A DNA stretch of 64,000 nt from Terramyces sp. JEL0728 (taxonomy: Eukaryota > Chytridiomycota > Chytridiomycetes > Rhizophydiales > Terramycetaceae): the NCBI GenBank assembly GCA_027603945.1, contig JADIIU010000068.1:1-64000 (forward strand). The letters are read 5' to 3'. Shown here in pieces: positions 43,579 through 53,264 of the stretch (within the stretch, counting starts at the first letter, position 1; every line of letters starts with the position of its first letter). The notes under the pieces are model-generated. The model made no database searches and was not told where the DNA came from. It saw only the letters and a list, made by a program, of their open reading frames with translations. Position numbers and translations under genes: made by a program.

Positions 43579-44070
43579 TTGGACCTCTTCTCATTTGATG
43601 ACTTTTTCAACCAACAACCCACCACTGACTTTTTCTCTAATAACTACACTTTTGACGACTTTCTGTCCGAAGAAACGCCTATATTACAAAATACTCTAGA
43701 TATTGACTCGAATAATGTACAGATTTCGTTATCCAATTCTACACCTTGCCTGTCAATAGCTAATCACTTGTCGCCTGCTGAACAGTTATATTCACCCCAT
43801 CTGAATTTATCGTCAATGCCGATAAAGACCTACAAACCAATTGCTCCTGCAGTTACTGGTAAACCAATTCCTGTTCGCAGTGATATTTCCAGCAAAGTTG
43901 TGCATAAACGCATGCGCAATACCGAATCAGCCCGAAGATCCAGGGAAAGGAAAGCCCTTCGTCTTGGTGAATTGGAAAAGCTATTGGAACAGTCAGAAAT
44001 TGCTCGAATTAGCTTGGCAAGTGAATTAGCTATTCTCCAATTGCAAAAGAAAAGGGATTGGAGTAACTGA
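43579..44070 (+). CDS. GCN4-like bZIP transcription factor (5' end unresolved)
   Basis: The frame shown has 163 codons but starts with TTG; it is open back to about 43405 with no ATG. Either a non-AUG start, an undetected intron or a longer leader applies. The N-terminus is acidic and aromatic (DLFSFDDFFNQQPTTDFFS, YTFDDFLSEETPILQ), a typical activation domain. The C-terminal bZIP has the basic region KRMRNTESARRSRERKALRL, close to Gcn4 (KRARNTEAARRSRARK). A short zipper follows (LGELEKLLEQSEIARISLA, then ELAILQLQKK). Gcn4-type factors turn on amino-acid synthesis during starvation and bind TGACTCA. Confidence 0.8.
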   Translation: MDLFSFDDFFNQQPTTDFFSNNYTFDDFLSEETPILQNTLDIDSNNVQISLSNSTPCLSIANHLSPAEQLYSPHLNLSSMPIKTYKPIAPAVTGKPIPVRSDISSKVVHKRMRNTESARRSRERKALRLGELEKLLEQSEIARISLASELAILQLQKKRDWSN

Positions 44071-44138
44071 AATAAACCCCTTTTGTACCATTCATTTTTT
44101 ATTTAATATTTTGCTTTGAAAATTTCTTTCAATCGTGG

Positions 44139-45163
44139 ATGGCAACAAGACAGGAAAGACAGGGTGACAAAGCATTGAATGAAAAGCACACCAAAATTCT
44201 AAAGGAATTAATGGCAAGACCGGATAACAGAAAATGCACCGATTGCGGAAAGAAAGGTAACTGAGCCGTTTACAAGATCCTCGCTGGGCATCGTGGAATT
44301 TAGGAATCTTCTTTTGTATAAATTGCTCTGGCGTGCATCGCTCTATTGGAACACATATTACCAAAGGTTCTTTGATTTTAAACATAGTGAAATCTGCTGA
44401 TTTGGACACTTGGACACCAGAGCAAGTGGAAAATATGATTAGATGGGGGAATGCTAAAGCAAAGTAATGCAAAGTTTAATGCAGTTATTATTGGGAACAC
44501 GATTTACCCAAGAATTTCCAGAAAGGAAGTGGAAACGTGGATGCTTTCATAAGAGACAAGTATGAGAGAAAGAAATTTGCTTTGCGTGGGGATATTCCAG
44601 ATCCTTCAACAATCAACTTGTCAGGGGTAGTTGTATTTTTATCATAGGCGGAAGTACCAGTTCCTCGACCCAAAACTGCAGCACCACAACAGGATTCCAC
44701 GCAGCAATTATTTAGTGCATTCCAAAATGCCGCTCCAACCCCAGCACCTGTTGCAAAGCCAACACCGACTGATCAGCTCTTTGAAGCCTTTCAATCTGCC
44801 CCTGTTGCTTCACAACCGCCTAAAACTACAAAGGATTCTATATTGTCGTTGTATTCAACTCCGCAAGCACCACAAACCACTTTACCGCCTACCGGATTTG
44901 CAGCTTTCCAATCACAAAATTCGTTTACTGCTCCAACCAATTTTGCAGGTCCGCCTACAACACAAACTAATCCCCAGCAAAACTTTGGAATTAACACACA
45001 AAACAATAATTTCACCCCATCTCAGACAGATTTTGGAGGGTTTGCATCTACTGTAAAGCCAGTTCAAAAAGATCCATTTGCAGATTTTGGAAATTTTGGA
45101 GCAACTTCACCAAGTACGAATACAAATTCAAAACCGAAAGATGATTGGTCTGCCTTTGAATAA
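44139..45163 (+). CDS. ArfGAP protein (SMAP/AGFG-like)
   Basis: Five exons, introns 44257-44276 (20), 44367-44387 (21), 44464-44484 (21) and 44627-44647 (21), 313 residues from ATG 44139. The GAP domain is complete: CTDCGKKDPRWASWNLGIFF, CINCSGVHRSIG (C-x2-C-x16-C-x2-C zinc finger and the arginine finger in GVHR), then WTPEQVENMIRWGNAKANYY and VDAFIRDKYERKKFA. It stimulates GTP hydrolysis by Arf. The C-terminal half is disordered with FSAFQNA, LFEAFQS, FAAFQSQ repeats and DPFADFGNFG, the kind of short motifs that bind clathrin adaptors. Intron 1 splits the zinc finger. Fits vesicle traffic with the auxilin gene. Confidence 0.93.
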
Positions 45164-45196
45164 CCAAATGTAATAAATTCTGCCAACACCATAGCT

Positions 45197-46813
45197 TTAT
45201 TTTAACACGAAATTGCTATATTGGACATTCTGTCTTAATATCCCTGTAAGTATTAGTTCAACTTCAAATATTTTAAATCCCATCTGTTGAAAACTTTTGA
45301 ATTCGCTCGTTTGCTGTCTACTAGAAATGATCAAAACTGATGGATCTGTAGGAGGATTCTTCATCAGCTAATGTTAGTACAGGTCACCTTTCCGCCGGCA
45401 GCTTCAACAATCTGTTTTAATTCTTCATACTCTGGCTTGACGCTTTTTGTGGAGTGAAACACCAAATTTTCAAAAAGTGTATACCCTGACCCTGATTGCG
45501 AAATTGAAATTGAGTTTTTTAGATTGAACCCCCATTTTTTTTCGTCTTTGGCATCTTTCAAAATGTACTTTGATTCATCTAGATCAACCGATGCTTACCA
45601 ACAAAATATCCTGCTTTTTTTGAGGCTTCCAGCCATTTTGAAGTAACAATGTATTTCCCATAAGACAAACAGCACAGGAACTTGACAGTTCTTCTCATGA
45701 TATCCATTACAAAGTGTGTACAATTCTGATAGTCTTGAGCTTCTTCCCCATTCAGATATTCCAATGTCTCTCTGCATTCTTCTAATGTAATAATTTTCCC
45801 CAGTAATACACGAGGTGTTTCCTTCCTGTCAAGTGAATTTCGCGGTTTTTTCGTACTTTGGCTGTCATCAGAGTATCTTGAGGTTAAAGAGGAGCGTTTT
45901 TTTCTCGTACTAGCCGGTTTGGCCAGAGTTTCATTACTTAACATATCATCAATTGCTACTTCTAGCTCCTCAACCTTTGCAGTGTGCATTCTTTGTTTCT
46001 TTGCTGTTTGCTTCTTTGCTTTCTTTGCAGTTTCTTGACCTTTCTCCTTTTCGACTGCTGGAGGGTTGTTTTCCTTTTCCCTGAGCTCATTGCTTATAAT
46101 TTCATCCTGATTCATCTTTGGATTCGTGCTTTTAGAATCTGCTTTAATTTGAGAATCTTTGGAGGTATTAATTGAATCGTCAGCATTTATCTTTCTATTC
46201 TCTGTAGAATCGAGATCCAACCCAATGTCCCCATCTATTTCCATACTTTCAACTACATTGAAACAATTTTGTTCTGGCTCTTGCTTATTGGTATGAATGC
46301 TTTCTAATGGCATTTGTGGATAATCAATACCCGGCACTGCTGGTTCCTCAGTGCTACTTTCAGTCAAATCATTCCAACAGTCCTACAATTAGAAAACCCA
46401 ACTTTTAGCATTTTGTATTGGCATTTCGTTGGCCCAAATGTTATGATTTTATGATCAAGCAATTGATACATCCGCCTGCTGGACAGCCGATATTCAGCAG
46501 TCCCCAGGAATGTTCCATTAGTTGAGCTTAAATCTTCAATAAAGTGTTCGCTTCCATCCGGTGAGATTTCTAATTAGTAATTTAATACCAATTATGGCAT
46601 GATAGCTGCTTACGCCGACTCCATCCAATTGTATATCGACTTTTGGCGCTGATCCTATTATGTTTGTTCCGTTGTAAATCTTGTGAATTTTATTAAAGTC
46701 CAGTTCGTGCAGCTCAGCAATCTAGTTCTAAATATGATTACCAATCTTATGTCCTGCTCCTCGATTCTCATTTTTCCTCTTTGGTTGATGTATGCGATTC
46801 TGTTGTCGTCCAT
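45197..46813 (-). CDS. FHA-BRCT protein (MDC1/NBS1-like)
   Basis: Six exons, introns 46722-46741 (20), 46570-46588 (19), 46383-46402 (20), 45579-45598 (20) and 45368-45387 (20), 505 residues from ATG 46813. N-terminal FHA domain (residues ~20-110): NGTNIIGSAPKVDIQLDGVG, VSSYHAII, EDLSSTNGTFLG, so the phosphothreonine pocket residues G, S, H and N are present. A ~230-residue Lys/Glu/Ser-rich linker follows. The C-terminus looks like a BRCT pair: LNGEEAQDYQNCTHFVMDIM, KYIVTSKWLEASKKAGYFVD, then WGFNLKNSISISQ and DPSVLIISSRQQT. FHA at the front and BRCTs at the end is the MDC1 layout; NBS1 has them adjacent. Likely a DNA-damage scaffold. Confidence 0.8.
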
Positions 46814-47092
46814 TAGATTGCTAAAGTTCGGACAGTTTAAAAATGCCAGAGATATTGAAATCAACTAGTGGTCGAGATATCCACAAGTAGTTCACTGGGA
46901 TATCCGGTTTAAATTATTTTCTGGCTACCCCGTATCGACAATCTGTTGGCACCGAAATTATTTAAAATAAAGCCGATTCAATGGTTGTAATTTGAACCGC
47001 AATACTCAAACCTGCCTTTGCCAGTGATAGAAATAAATGAACGGCTCGCCATTTTGGATTTACATTTTTGATTACTGGAGCATGACTCAAAA

Positions 47093-47127
47093 TAAGCAAA
47101 GCATCAACAATTACTCAACATGACTCG
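47093..47127 (+). promoter_or_regulatory. Two Gcn4/AP-1-type sites before the CBS gene
   Basis: ATGACTCA at 47092-47099 and TGACTCG at 47121-47127, within 70 bp of the CBS gene start. TTACTCA lies between them. With the site before the bZIP gene this suggests control by the GCN4-like factor. Confidence 0.45.
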
Positions 47128-47136
47128 GAAAATGGG

Positions 47137-47143
47137 TATAAAA
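47137..47143 (+). promoter_or_regulatory. TATA-like box for the CBS gene
   Basis: TATAAAA only 17 bp before ATG 47160. A start site 25-35 bp downstream of the box would lie past that ATG and favour ATG 47214 as the true start. Confidence 0.4.
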
Positions 47144-47159
47144 TGGGAAAAAAGTTTCC

Positions 47160-48260
47160 ATGAACATAATGTTAGTACTTCCAAACCAACTGGCTGATGT
47201 CCAAGGCAAAATCATGTCTTGCTATGAAGTATTGGATACTTTCTCGATTTCCCACTTGATCAAGTTCAAAAATTCCAGCGGAGCGCGTGCAATTGTGGAT
47301 GTCAATGAATCTACTCCTCTCTCAGAAGTCTTGCAAACTCTCAAAGACAACAACATCCTGGCCGTCCCAATCTACCGAACCAGCCCCGACTATAGCGCAA
47401 AGATCTACACCGGAATTGTCTCAGTGCACGATATTCTCTCATTTGCTTACTTTCAACAAATCTTTGACAAGGACACCATTATCAGCAAAGACGAAATGTC
47501 TGCCGCCGTCAATAGCTTTGTAAAGAAGCAATTTTTTGAATCTCCGGTAAAGAACATTCTGCGTAGACGAGAAGAACCAGTTCCGTTTATCTTTTCCTCA
47601 ACTGATTCAATTACAAACTTGGTTAAAGCATTCACAATTGGTGGTCACCACCGTGTTTTGGTGGTTGATTCGGATATTATGGTAGATTCCTTGGTTGGCC
47701 CTATTCCAACTAGCTCCACCCTTTCAATTATATCCCAAATGGATCTTGTCAATTACCTGTACGCATCCGATGTCGATAAGACCAAGCTTCCCCCAGAATT
47801 CATCCGAAACATCTTTACACTTCCACTTTGTGAAATCCACTCTCCTGCAAAGGAAAAGGTAGGCAGCACTGCAATTGCAATCAACTCTTTCCAGCCCGCT
47901 CTTGCAGCCTTCAACATCATGCACTTGGACAATGTTCATGCATTGCCCGTTATCAACTCGGACGACAAAATTATAGGCACTATTAATGTAAAGGACTTGC
48001 GTGGGATTACTATGGAAAATATTGACAAAATGGCCCTGACTGCAATGGAGTTCTTGGAAATCGAAGATCCCATAGATGCAGCATACAACAAACACACTCT
48101 CGATATTACCAACGCGTCCTGCACCGTGAATCACGCAATTCAAATTATGCTGCAAGACCGCATTCACCATGTTTGGACTATTAGCCAGAATTCGGATATC
48201 AGAGGCTGTGTTACTCTTACCGATATCTTGTATTTGTTTACCAAAAAAGTTGCAAAATAA
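47160..48260 (+). CDS. Four-CBS-domain protein, SNF4/AMPK-gamma-like
   Basis: Single exon, 366 residues from ATG 47160, or 348 from ATG 47214 (MSCYEVLDTFSISHLI), which I favour because of the TATA box position. Two Bateman modules are visible: ARAIVDVNESTPLSEVLQTL with AVPIYRTS, then KAFTIGGHHRVLVVDSD with SIISQMDLVNYL, NSFQPALAAFNIMHLDNVHA with ALPVINSDDKIIGTINVKDL, and SCTVNHAIQIMLQDRIHHVW with GCVTLTDILYLF. Such proteins bind AMP, ADP or ATP and sense energy (AMPK gamma/Snf4, Sds23). AMPK versus Sds23-type cannot be told apart by eye. GCN4-type sites are in its promoter. Confidence 0.85.
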   Translation: MNIMLVLPNQLADVQGKIMSCYEVLDTFSISHLIKFKNSSGARAIVDVNESTPLSEVLQTLKDNNILAVPIYRTSPDYSAKIYTGIVSVHDILSFAYFQQIFDKDTIISKDEMSAAVNSFVKKQFFESPVKNILRRREEPVPFIFSSTDSITNLVKAFTIGGHHRVLVVDSDIMVDSLVGPIPTSSTLSIISQMDLVNYLYASDVDKTKLPPEFIRNIFTLPLCEIHSPAKEKVGSTAIAINSFQPALAAFNIMHLDNVHALPVINSDDKIIGTINVKDLRGITMENIDKMALTAMEFLEIEDPIDAAYNKHTLDITNASCTVNHAIQIMLQDRIHHVWTISQNSDIRGCVTLTDILYLFTKKVAK

Positions 48261-48287
48261 ACTAATTACCACTACTTTATTGAAACT

Positions 48288-50031
48288 CTAAAGTGATAGA
48301 GTCAAGATCCTCTCATAGCACCAAGAGGTAAGATGCTGGTCTATAGTAGCACAGCGCGGCCATTTCGTTTCATCCAATCCCATTTCGCAGCACTGTACGA
48401 GCAAGTCAAGCTCGCTCAAAATCTTTTCCTTGGAATATTCGTCTAGCGAATTGAACTTATCTTTTAAATCTTGATGGTAAGTTGTCTTGACTTTGGATTC
48501 CTCCAATTGCAAAATGTATTCAATCAGAAAATCTGCCAGAGAGGTAATCATTTGCAGCTCCTTTGTAGTCCCAACCAATTTTGCCATCTTTACCAGAACC
48601 GGATAAAAGAACTCTGCAAATTCTGTCAGTGGTAAAATCAAATCTTCAATAACCTGCTTGTCAACAGCGTCTTTGTTTTCAGTATTAACATTACTATGTT
48701 TAAGTAGTGCTTTCAGAATTCGATCCACCAATTTAAAATAATTCCCAACGAATTCTGAAAGTGCGACACTCTGTCTGAATTCATTGAGAAGCTTAGGAAG
48801 GAACTGGAATAGGTGGACAAAAAGATCGTGCTGAGCTGGAGTATTCAGATGTTCGATGAACGCCTTCTTTTCATTTAATCTGATGGAGAGTCTAAAGTAT
48901 TCAATCAAAGTGTCGCTGGGAACTGGAATATCTTCATTCTTGGCAACTGTTACAAACTTTGTATCATCGTCCAAGCTAGAGAGCACATTTTCTTCTACCA
49001 AAGTATTAATTTTTAGTATTTCAGTCTCTGATAAATTTCCCGCTATGCTTTTTAACTGACGACTGGTTTCATCGTACCCACACAAGTGCGAAGCCATCCT
49101 TTGAAATAAAGAATAAACACCAGGCGAAGGCTGCCATAGGAACAGCTTCACACATTGCCTGATAAATGGAGCTCTACCAGTTAACTACAATTACGGATTC
49201 ACAATTTTCAACGAAGTCACTAATAACGAGGTTGGTATCTTGTTGTAGATGGCAGACATTTTTTCCAATCTTGCAGGCTCGTCCTAAATTAAACGTTATA
49301 TACCAGGATGTTATTCAAGACATGAGCAGCTGCATTGATAGCGGTTCTTACCAGCTCTTGATGCATTGCAGGCAAGTCCTTCATTTTCGGATATTGGCGT
49401 AGCAATGCCCACCAAGGTTTAATGTCGGCTGAAGAGAGCTTCTTCATGTCCTCTTTACACGGTGGGACGCAGCGCAGAAATATTCGCAGCGACTCTACCA
49501 TTCTATTGTATTTGTTCATCCTATTTGCGTCAAATTGTGTAGCATGTGTAGGCCTATCTAAACTAAATGAATTGGTGGCTGCATATCTGTAATATAAATA
49601 TCTATTCCAAATTGAAATTTCGTTTCTGATTCCCATTATTTCTTCCAGATGTAGACGATAAAACAACGAGGTATAAAATTTCAAAAAAGCCTAATTAAAT
49701 ACGGTATTACTAGAGCATCCATTTTGGTGGCAATCAACAAGTGCCCTTGGCTGGCTGCGTACGATTTATCCATCAGACTGTCGAACGCAGCCAAGTATTC
49801 TGGCCCCATCTTGGAAAAGAATGGAAGAGCTCGAAGGAACTTTTTGTATAGCCTCCTGGATAATTCCGGATACTTTGGACATGAATTTTCCTCTGATAAT
49901 TTATTGATGGCCAAACTATTTCGCGGGATTCTTGTTAGGACGGTCGCATTCTCTCCAAGAGCGGTATACCATTCGTTTACTAAAATCGATTCCCATATAT
50001 AAGTATATAGGACTGTCTCCTGTTTGAACAT
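48288..50031 (-). CDS. PX-associated (PXB/YPR097W)-like protein
   Basis: Four exons, introns 49691-49710 (20), 49284-49303 (20) and 49174-49194 (21), 560 residues from ATG 50031. Joining intron 49174-49194 creates NPAPFIRQCVKLFLWQPSPG followed by VYSLFQRMASHLCG. This resembles the P-x-P-F-x-x-x-x-x-x-LFL-x-x-P-F-x-x-x-SL-x-Q-R block of fungal PX-associated proteins such as yeast YPR097W. The rest is helical and unrecognised (YPELSRRLYKKFLRALPFFS, EISIWNRYLYYRYAATNSFS). No PX domain is seen. The start is uncertain: two other frames are open upstream to about 50224, and an additional 5' exon is possible. Confidence 0.55.
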
Positions 50032-50331
50032 TTGAAGGGAAGAAGCAAAATGGCCCGGTGACCAAAGACCAGATGTGACTTCTTGGCGGGATTTTTAACG
50101 AGTTTATCCACTTCAATCGCACAAAGCATTTCTCTAGATTCTCCTCCGACGTTGCTAACAGCCGTTGCTTGTAGTCGCAGAATAAAGTCTGCAAACAAGT
50201 ATTATATTTCAACCACCGCATCAAAATCCTATCCTCCCTAAATAATTGTGTAGGTATTAATTACAATCTGGAAGTTTACAATCGTATTCTGAAAATTTCC
50301 TTTTTCATTTTTTTTTCTTTCAAAAAAAATA
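50032..50331. other. Divergent intergenic region
   Basis: 300 bp between the PX-associated-like gene and GMP synthase. Minus-strand frames of about 70-100 codons are open here (MRWLKYNTCLQTLF in one frame, RLQATAVSNVGGESREML in another) but none joins the downstream gene through a 19-23 nt intron. A T-rich tract and an A-rich run lie just before the GMP synthase ATG. It probably holds both promoters. Confidence 0.5.
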
Positions 50332-52016
50332 ATGGCAACTCAAATCGCTGGACAATACGATACTATTCTTATTTTAGACTTTGGGTCCCAATATACTCAT
50401 TTAATTGCTCGCAGAATTCGTGAATTTGGCGTGTATTCAGAATTATTGGCTTGCACCACCAAAATTGCGGATTTGTCATTCAAGCCAAAAGGTGTAATCC
50501 TTTCTGGAGGACCATATTCTGTTTATGAAGCAGGATCACCACATGTCGACCCCGCTGTCTGGGATTTAAAAGTGCCTGTTTTAGGAATCTGTTACGGTCT
50601 TCAAGTACTTTGCATTTAATCCAGGAAATGTGCCATACTAAAGGTGGAAAAGTTGAAAACTGCGAAAAGAAAGAATTTGGAAAGACGGTCATCACTGTTC
50701 TCGAAGAATCCAAATTGTTTGAAGGTTTGGCAAAGGAAATCTCAGTATGGATGAGCCACGGAGATCAAGTAACCAAAGTGCCTGAGGGGTTCACTACAAT
50801 TGCAACTACTGAAACTGCTCCTTTTGCAGCTGTTGAAAATGCCGCGGAAAGAATTTACGGGATTCAATTCCACCCTGAAGTCACTCACTCCTTTTCGGGA
50901 AAAGAGCTATTGGAAAACTTTGTAGTAAAGATTTGCAAGGCACAAGGCTCATGGACAATGGTTAGTGGTATCTCACTATAGAAAAACTTTATTGAAACAG
51001 AAATTGAACGCATCCGCAATCAAGTTGGACCAACTGCGCAGGTAATTGGCGCTGTAAGTGGTGGAGTAGATAGTACCATTGCTGCCAAGTTGATGAGCAT
51101 GGCTATTGGCGACAGATTCCATGCAATCTTGGTGGACAACGGGGTAATGAGATTAAACGAATGTGTACAATCTAAAGTTCTGTTGCAAGAGCATCTGGGA
51201 ATTAACCTTACATTGGCAGATGCCAGCGACCTATTTTTAGGAAGATTGAAGGGTGTTATTGTAATTTCCATTGATGATAGAACCCAGAACAAAAGAGAAA
51301 GATTATTGGAAATACATTCATCGAAGTATTTGAAGATGAAGCTGCCAAGATTGAAAAAGAACAAGAAGAAACAGGAAAGGGAAAAATTGAATTCTTGCTT
51401 CAAGGTATTCATTTTTAATGCAAGGAACTTTATATCCTGATGTTATTGAGTCAGTTTCATTCAAGGGCCCATCTGCTACCATCAAGACCCACCACGTACG
51501 GAATTTCTAACGTAGAATGTTGGAGGCTTGTTGGAAGATATGAAATTAAAGGTGATTGAGCCTCTTCGTGAGCTATTTAAAGACGAAGTCCGTGAACTTG
51601 GTTCCCTTTTGAAAATTGATGACGAACTAGTTTGGAGACATCCTTTCCCTGGGCCAGGTATCGCAATCAGAGTATTAGGGGAAGTTACTCCTTCCCAGGT
51701 TGAAATTGCAAGAAAAGCTGATTATATTTATATTGAAGAAATTAAAAAAGCTGGGTTGTACCGTAAAATTTCACAAGCATATGCTGCACTCCTACCGGTG
51801 AAATCTGTGGGGGTTATGGGCGACAACAGAACATACGAGCAAGTTATTGCGCTCAGAGCAGTCGAAACTACAGACTTTATGACTGCAGATTGGTTTGAAA
51901 TGCCTTATTCTCTTTTGAAGAAGATCAGCAACAGAATTATTAATGAAGTAGATGGTGTAAACAGAGTGGTTTACGATATTTCGTCCAAACCTCCAGCCAC
52001 TATTGAATGGGAATAA
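50332..52016 (+). CDS. GUA1: GMP synthase (glutamine-hydrolysing)
   Basis: Six exons, introns 50605-50624 (20), 50961-50981 (21), 51261-51280 (20), 51405-51424 (20) and 51496-51515 (20), 527 residues, full length. It makes GMP from XMP, ATP and glutamine. The class I amidotransferase domain has the catalytic GICYGLQ (Cys) with intron 1 directly after it, and IQFHPEVTH (His, Glu). The ATP-pyrophosphatase P-loop is [12 protein letters not shown]. The C-terminal dimer domain has [31 protein letters not shown] and the closing [14 protein letters not shown]. All five introns restore invariant sequence, so this gene is the best calibration for the 20-nt intron rule. Confidence 0.98.
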
Positions 52017-52036
52017 ATCTAGTGGGGAATAATAAT

Positions 52037-53239
52037 TTATTCATTTTCTGCTTTTAAGTGAGAAACTTGCTCTATCTGAACCCACGCTTTGCTAGGATAA
52101 CTGTCATGGTTTCCATATCGAACTGTAAACTTCACCTTCAGTACATCAAAGTCAACTTCGTAATTTTGCACGGCAGTTTTCTGTTGATTCGTCCTTTGCC
52201 CTACTAGTTCAGTCATCGGCCCTTGCCCTCTTCCCCGATGAACGGATCGAATATCCAAAGATAGCATTTCTGCTATGGCATCAATCAATATTTGAGATTC
52301 CCCCTTCACGTAGAACTTGCTGCTATTTTCATTCGAATCAACTAGATTTCGAATAAATTCAATAGACTCTGAATTCCATTCAACTGGCAGCTGATACGGA
52401 TCCTGGAGTCCTGCGGCAACCCATTGTGGTATTTCCATACTAAATTTTCCACATCTAGGGCCATTCTTTGGACATGTGTATCGACTGGCCAAGTCATGGT
52501 CGACCATTTGGTGAATGCAATTGGGGCAGTCAAAAGGGCCCCAAGGCTTCAGGTCGACAATTGGGGTTCCGTTAACTAAGTCTGCGCCGGCAACTGTCAC
52601 AGTCTTTTCTTCTAGGTCTACACGCACTATTTGAACAAGACTGGAGCCAATAGCATTTGGTCTATGTGGGGATCTGGTGGCAAATAAACCTATCGACCCT
52701 CCATTCAATAATGGAGGTAAGACTTTTGCAGCAAACGACTGCACCCTGTTGGTGAATGTCTTTGATTTGCTGCTAAAGCTTCTTGATTTTAATGACGATT
52801 CGGAATTTCCTTCATTCGCAATTAAAGTCTTTACGAGGTTTGTATTTTCGTGAAATAAGAACAGTATATGCAGATGTGAATATGTAGCCAGCCCCTCTAA
52901 TGTTTCTCGAGGTAGCTCTGGTGAAAGTTTAATCACAGACCTCGAAGAAGGAACCAGCAAACCCTGTCGCGGAGTTCCCCTTCTGGCTAGGTACGGCGAT
53001 TCCACAAATCCAATTGTTAAAAGCGGATATCCAGAGGCACAAATTTTATCAACAGCTCCCTTACGTAGTGATTTTTCTGCATTAATCCTCCCGACTCTCT
53101 CAGCTTGGATTTTTCTTTTACAATGCTCGTGTCCTGGCAACTGCTCCAACTCCAACTCTTTTTGTTTGGTGAGAGTAAAGTAAAGTGCAGTCAAACCAAT
53201 TCCAACCACAACGCCAATTGAAAGTTCTTTGAGTTCCAT
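52037..53239 (-). CDS. TrmO-like tRNA m6t6A37 methyltransferase with membrane anchor
   Basis: Single exon, 400 residues from ATG 53239. TrmO/TRMO uses S-adenosylmethionine to methylate N6-threonylcarbamoyladenosine at tRNA position 37. Family blocks: IGFVESPYLARRGTPRQGLL, LFATRSPHRPNAIGSSLVQI (the signature), GADLVNGTPIVDLKPW. The extra C-terminal domain with a cysteine motif (FDCPNCIHQM, YTCPKNGPRCG) and SVHRGRGQGP agrees with eukaryotic TRMO. Residues 1-30 hold a likely membrane helix (IGVVVGIGLTALYFTL), unusual for a tRNA enzyme. Its ATG is 25 bp from the ATG of the divergent UGT gene. Confidence 0.93.
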   Translation of the reverse strand: MELKELSIGVVVGIGLTALYFTLTKQKELELEQLPGHEHCKRKIQAERVGRINAEKSLRKGAVDKICASGYPLLTIGFVESPYLARRGTPRQGLLVPSSRSVIKLSPELPRETLEGLATYSHLHILFLFHENTNLVKTLIANEGNSESSLKSRSFSSKSKTFTNRVQSFAAKVLPPLLNGGSIGLFATRSPHRPNAIGSSLVQIVRVDLEEKTVTVAGADLVNGTPIVDLKPWGPFDCPNCIHQMVDHDLASRYTCPKNGPRCGKFSMEIPQWVAAGLQDPYQLPVEWNSESIEFIRNLVDSNENSSKFYVKGESQILIDAIAEMLSLDIRSVHRGRGQGPMTELVGQRTNQQKTAVQNYEVDFDVLKVKFTVRYGNHDSYPSKAWVQIEQVSHLKAENE

Positions 53240-53264
53240 TTTATTCAAAAAAAAATTCAACATC

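Noticed and set aside
47724..48272. Minus-strand 182-codon frame
   Set aside because: Antisense shadow of the CBS-domain gene, which has clear conserved blocks.
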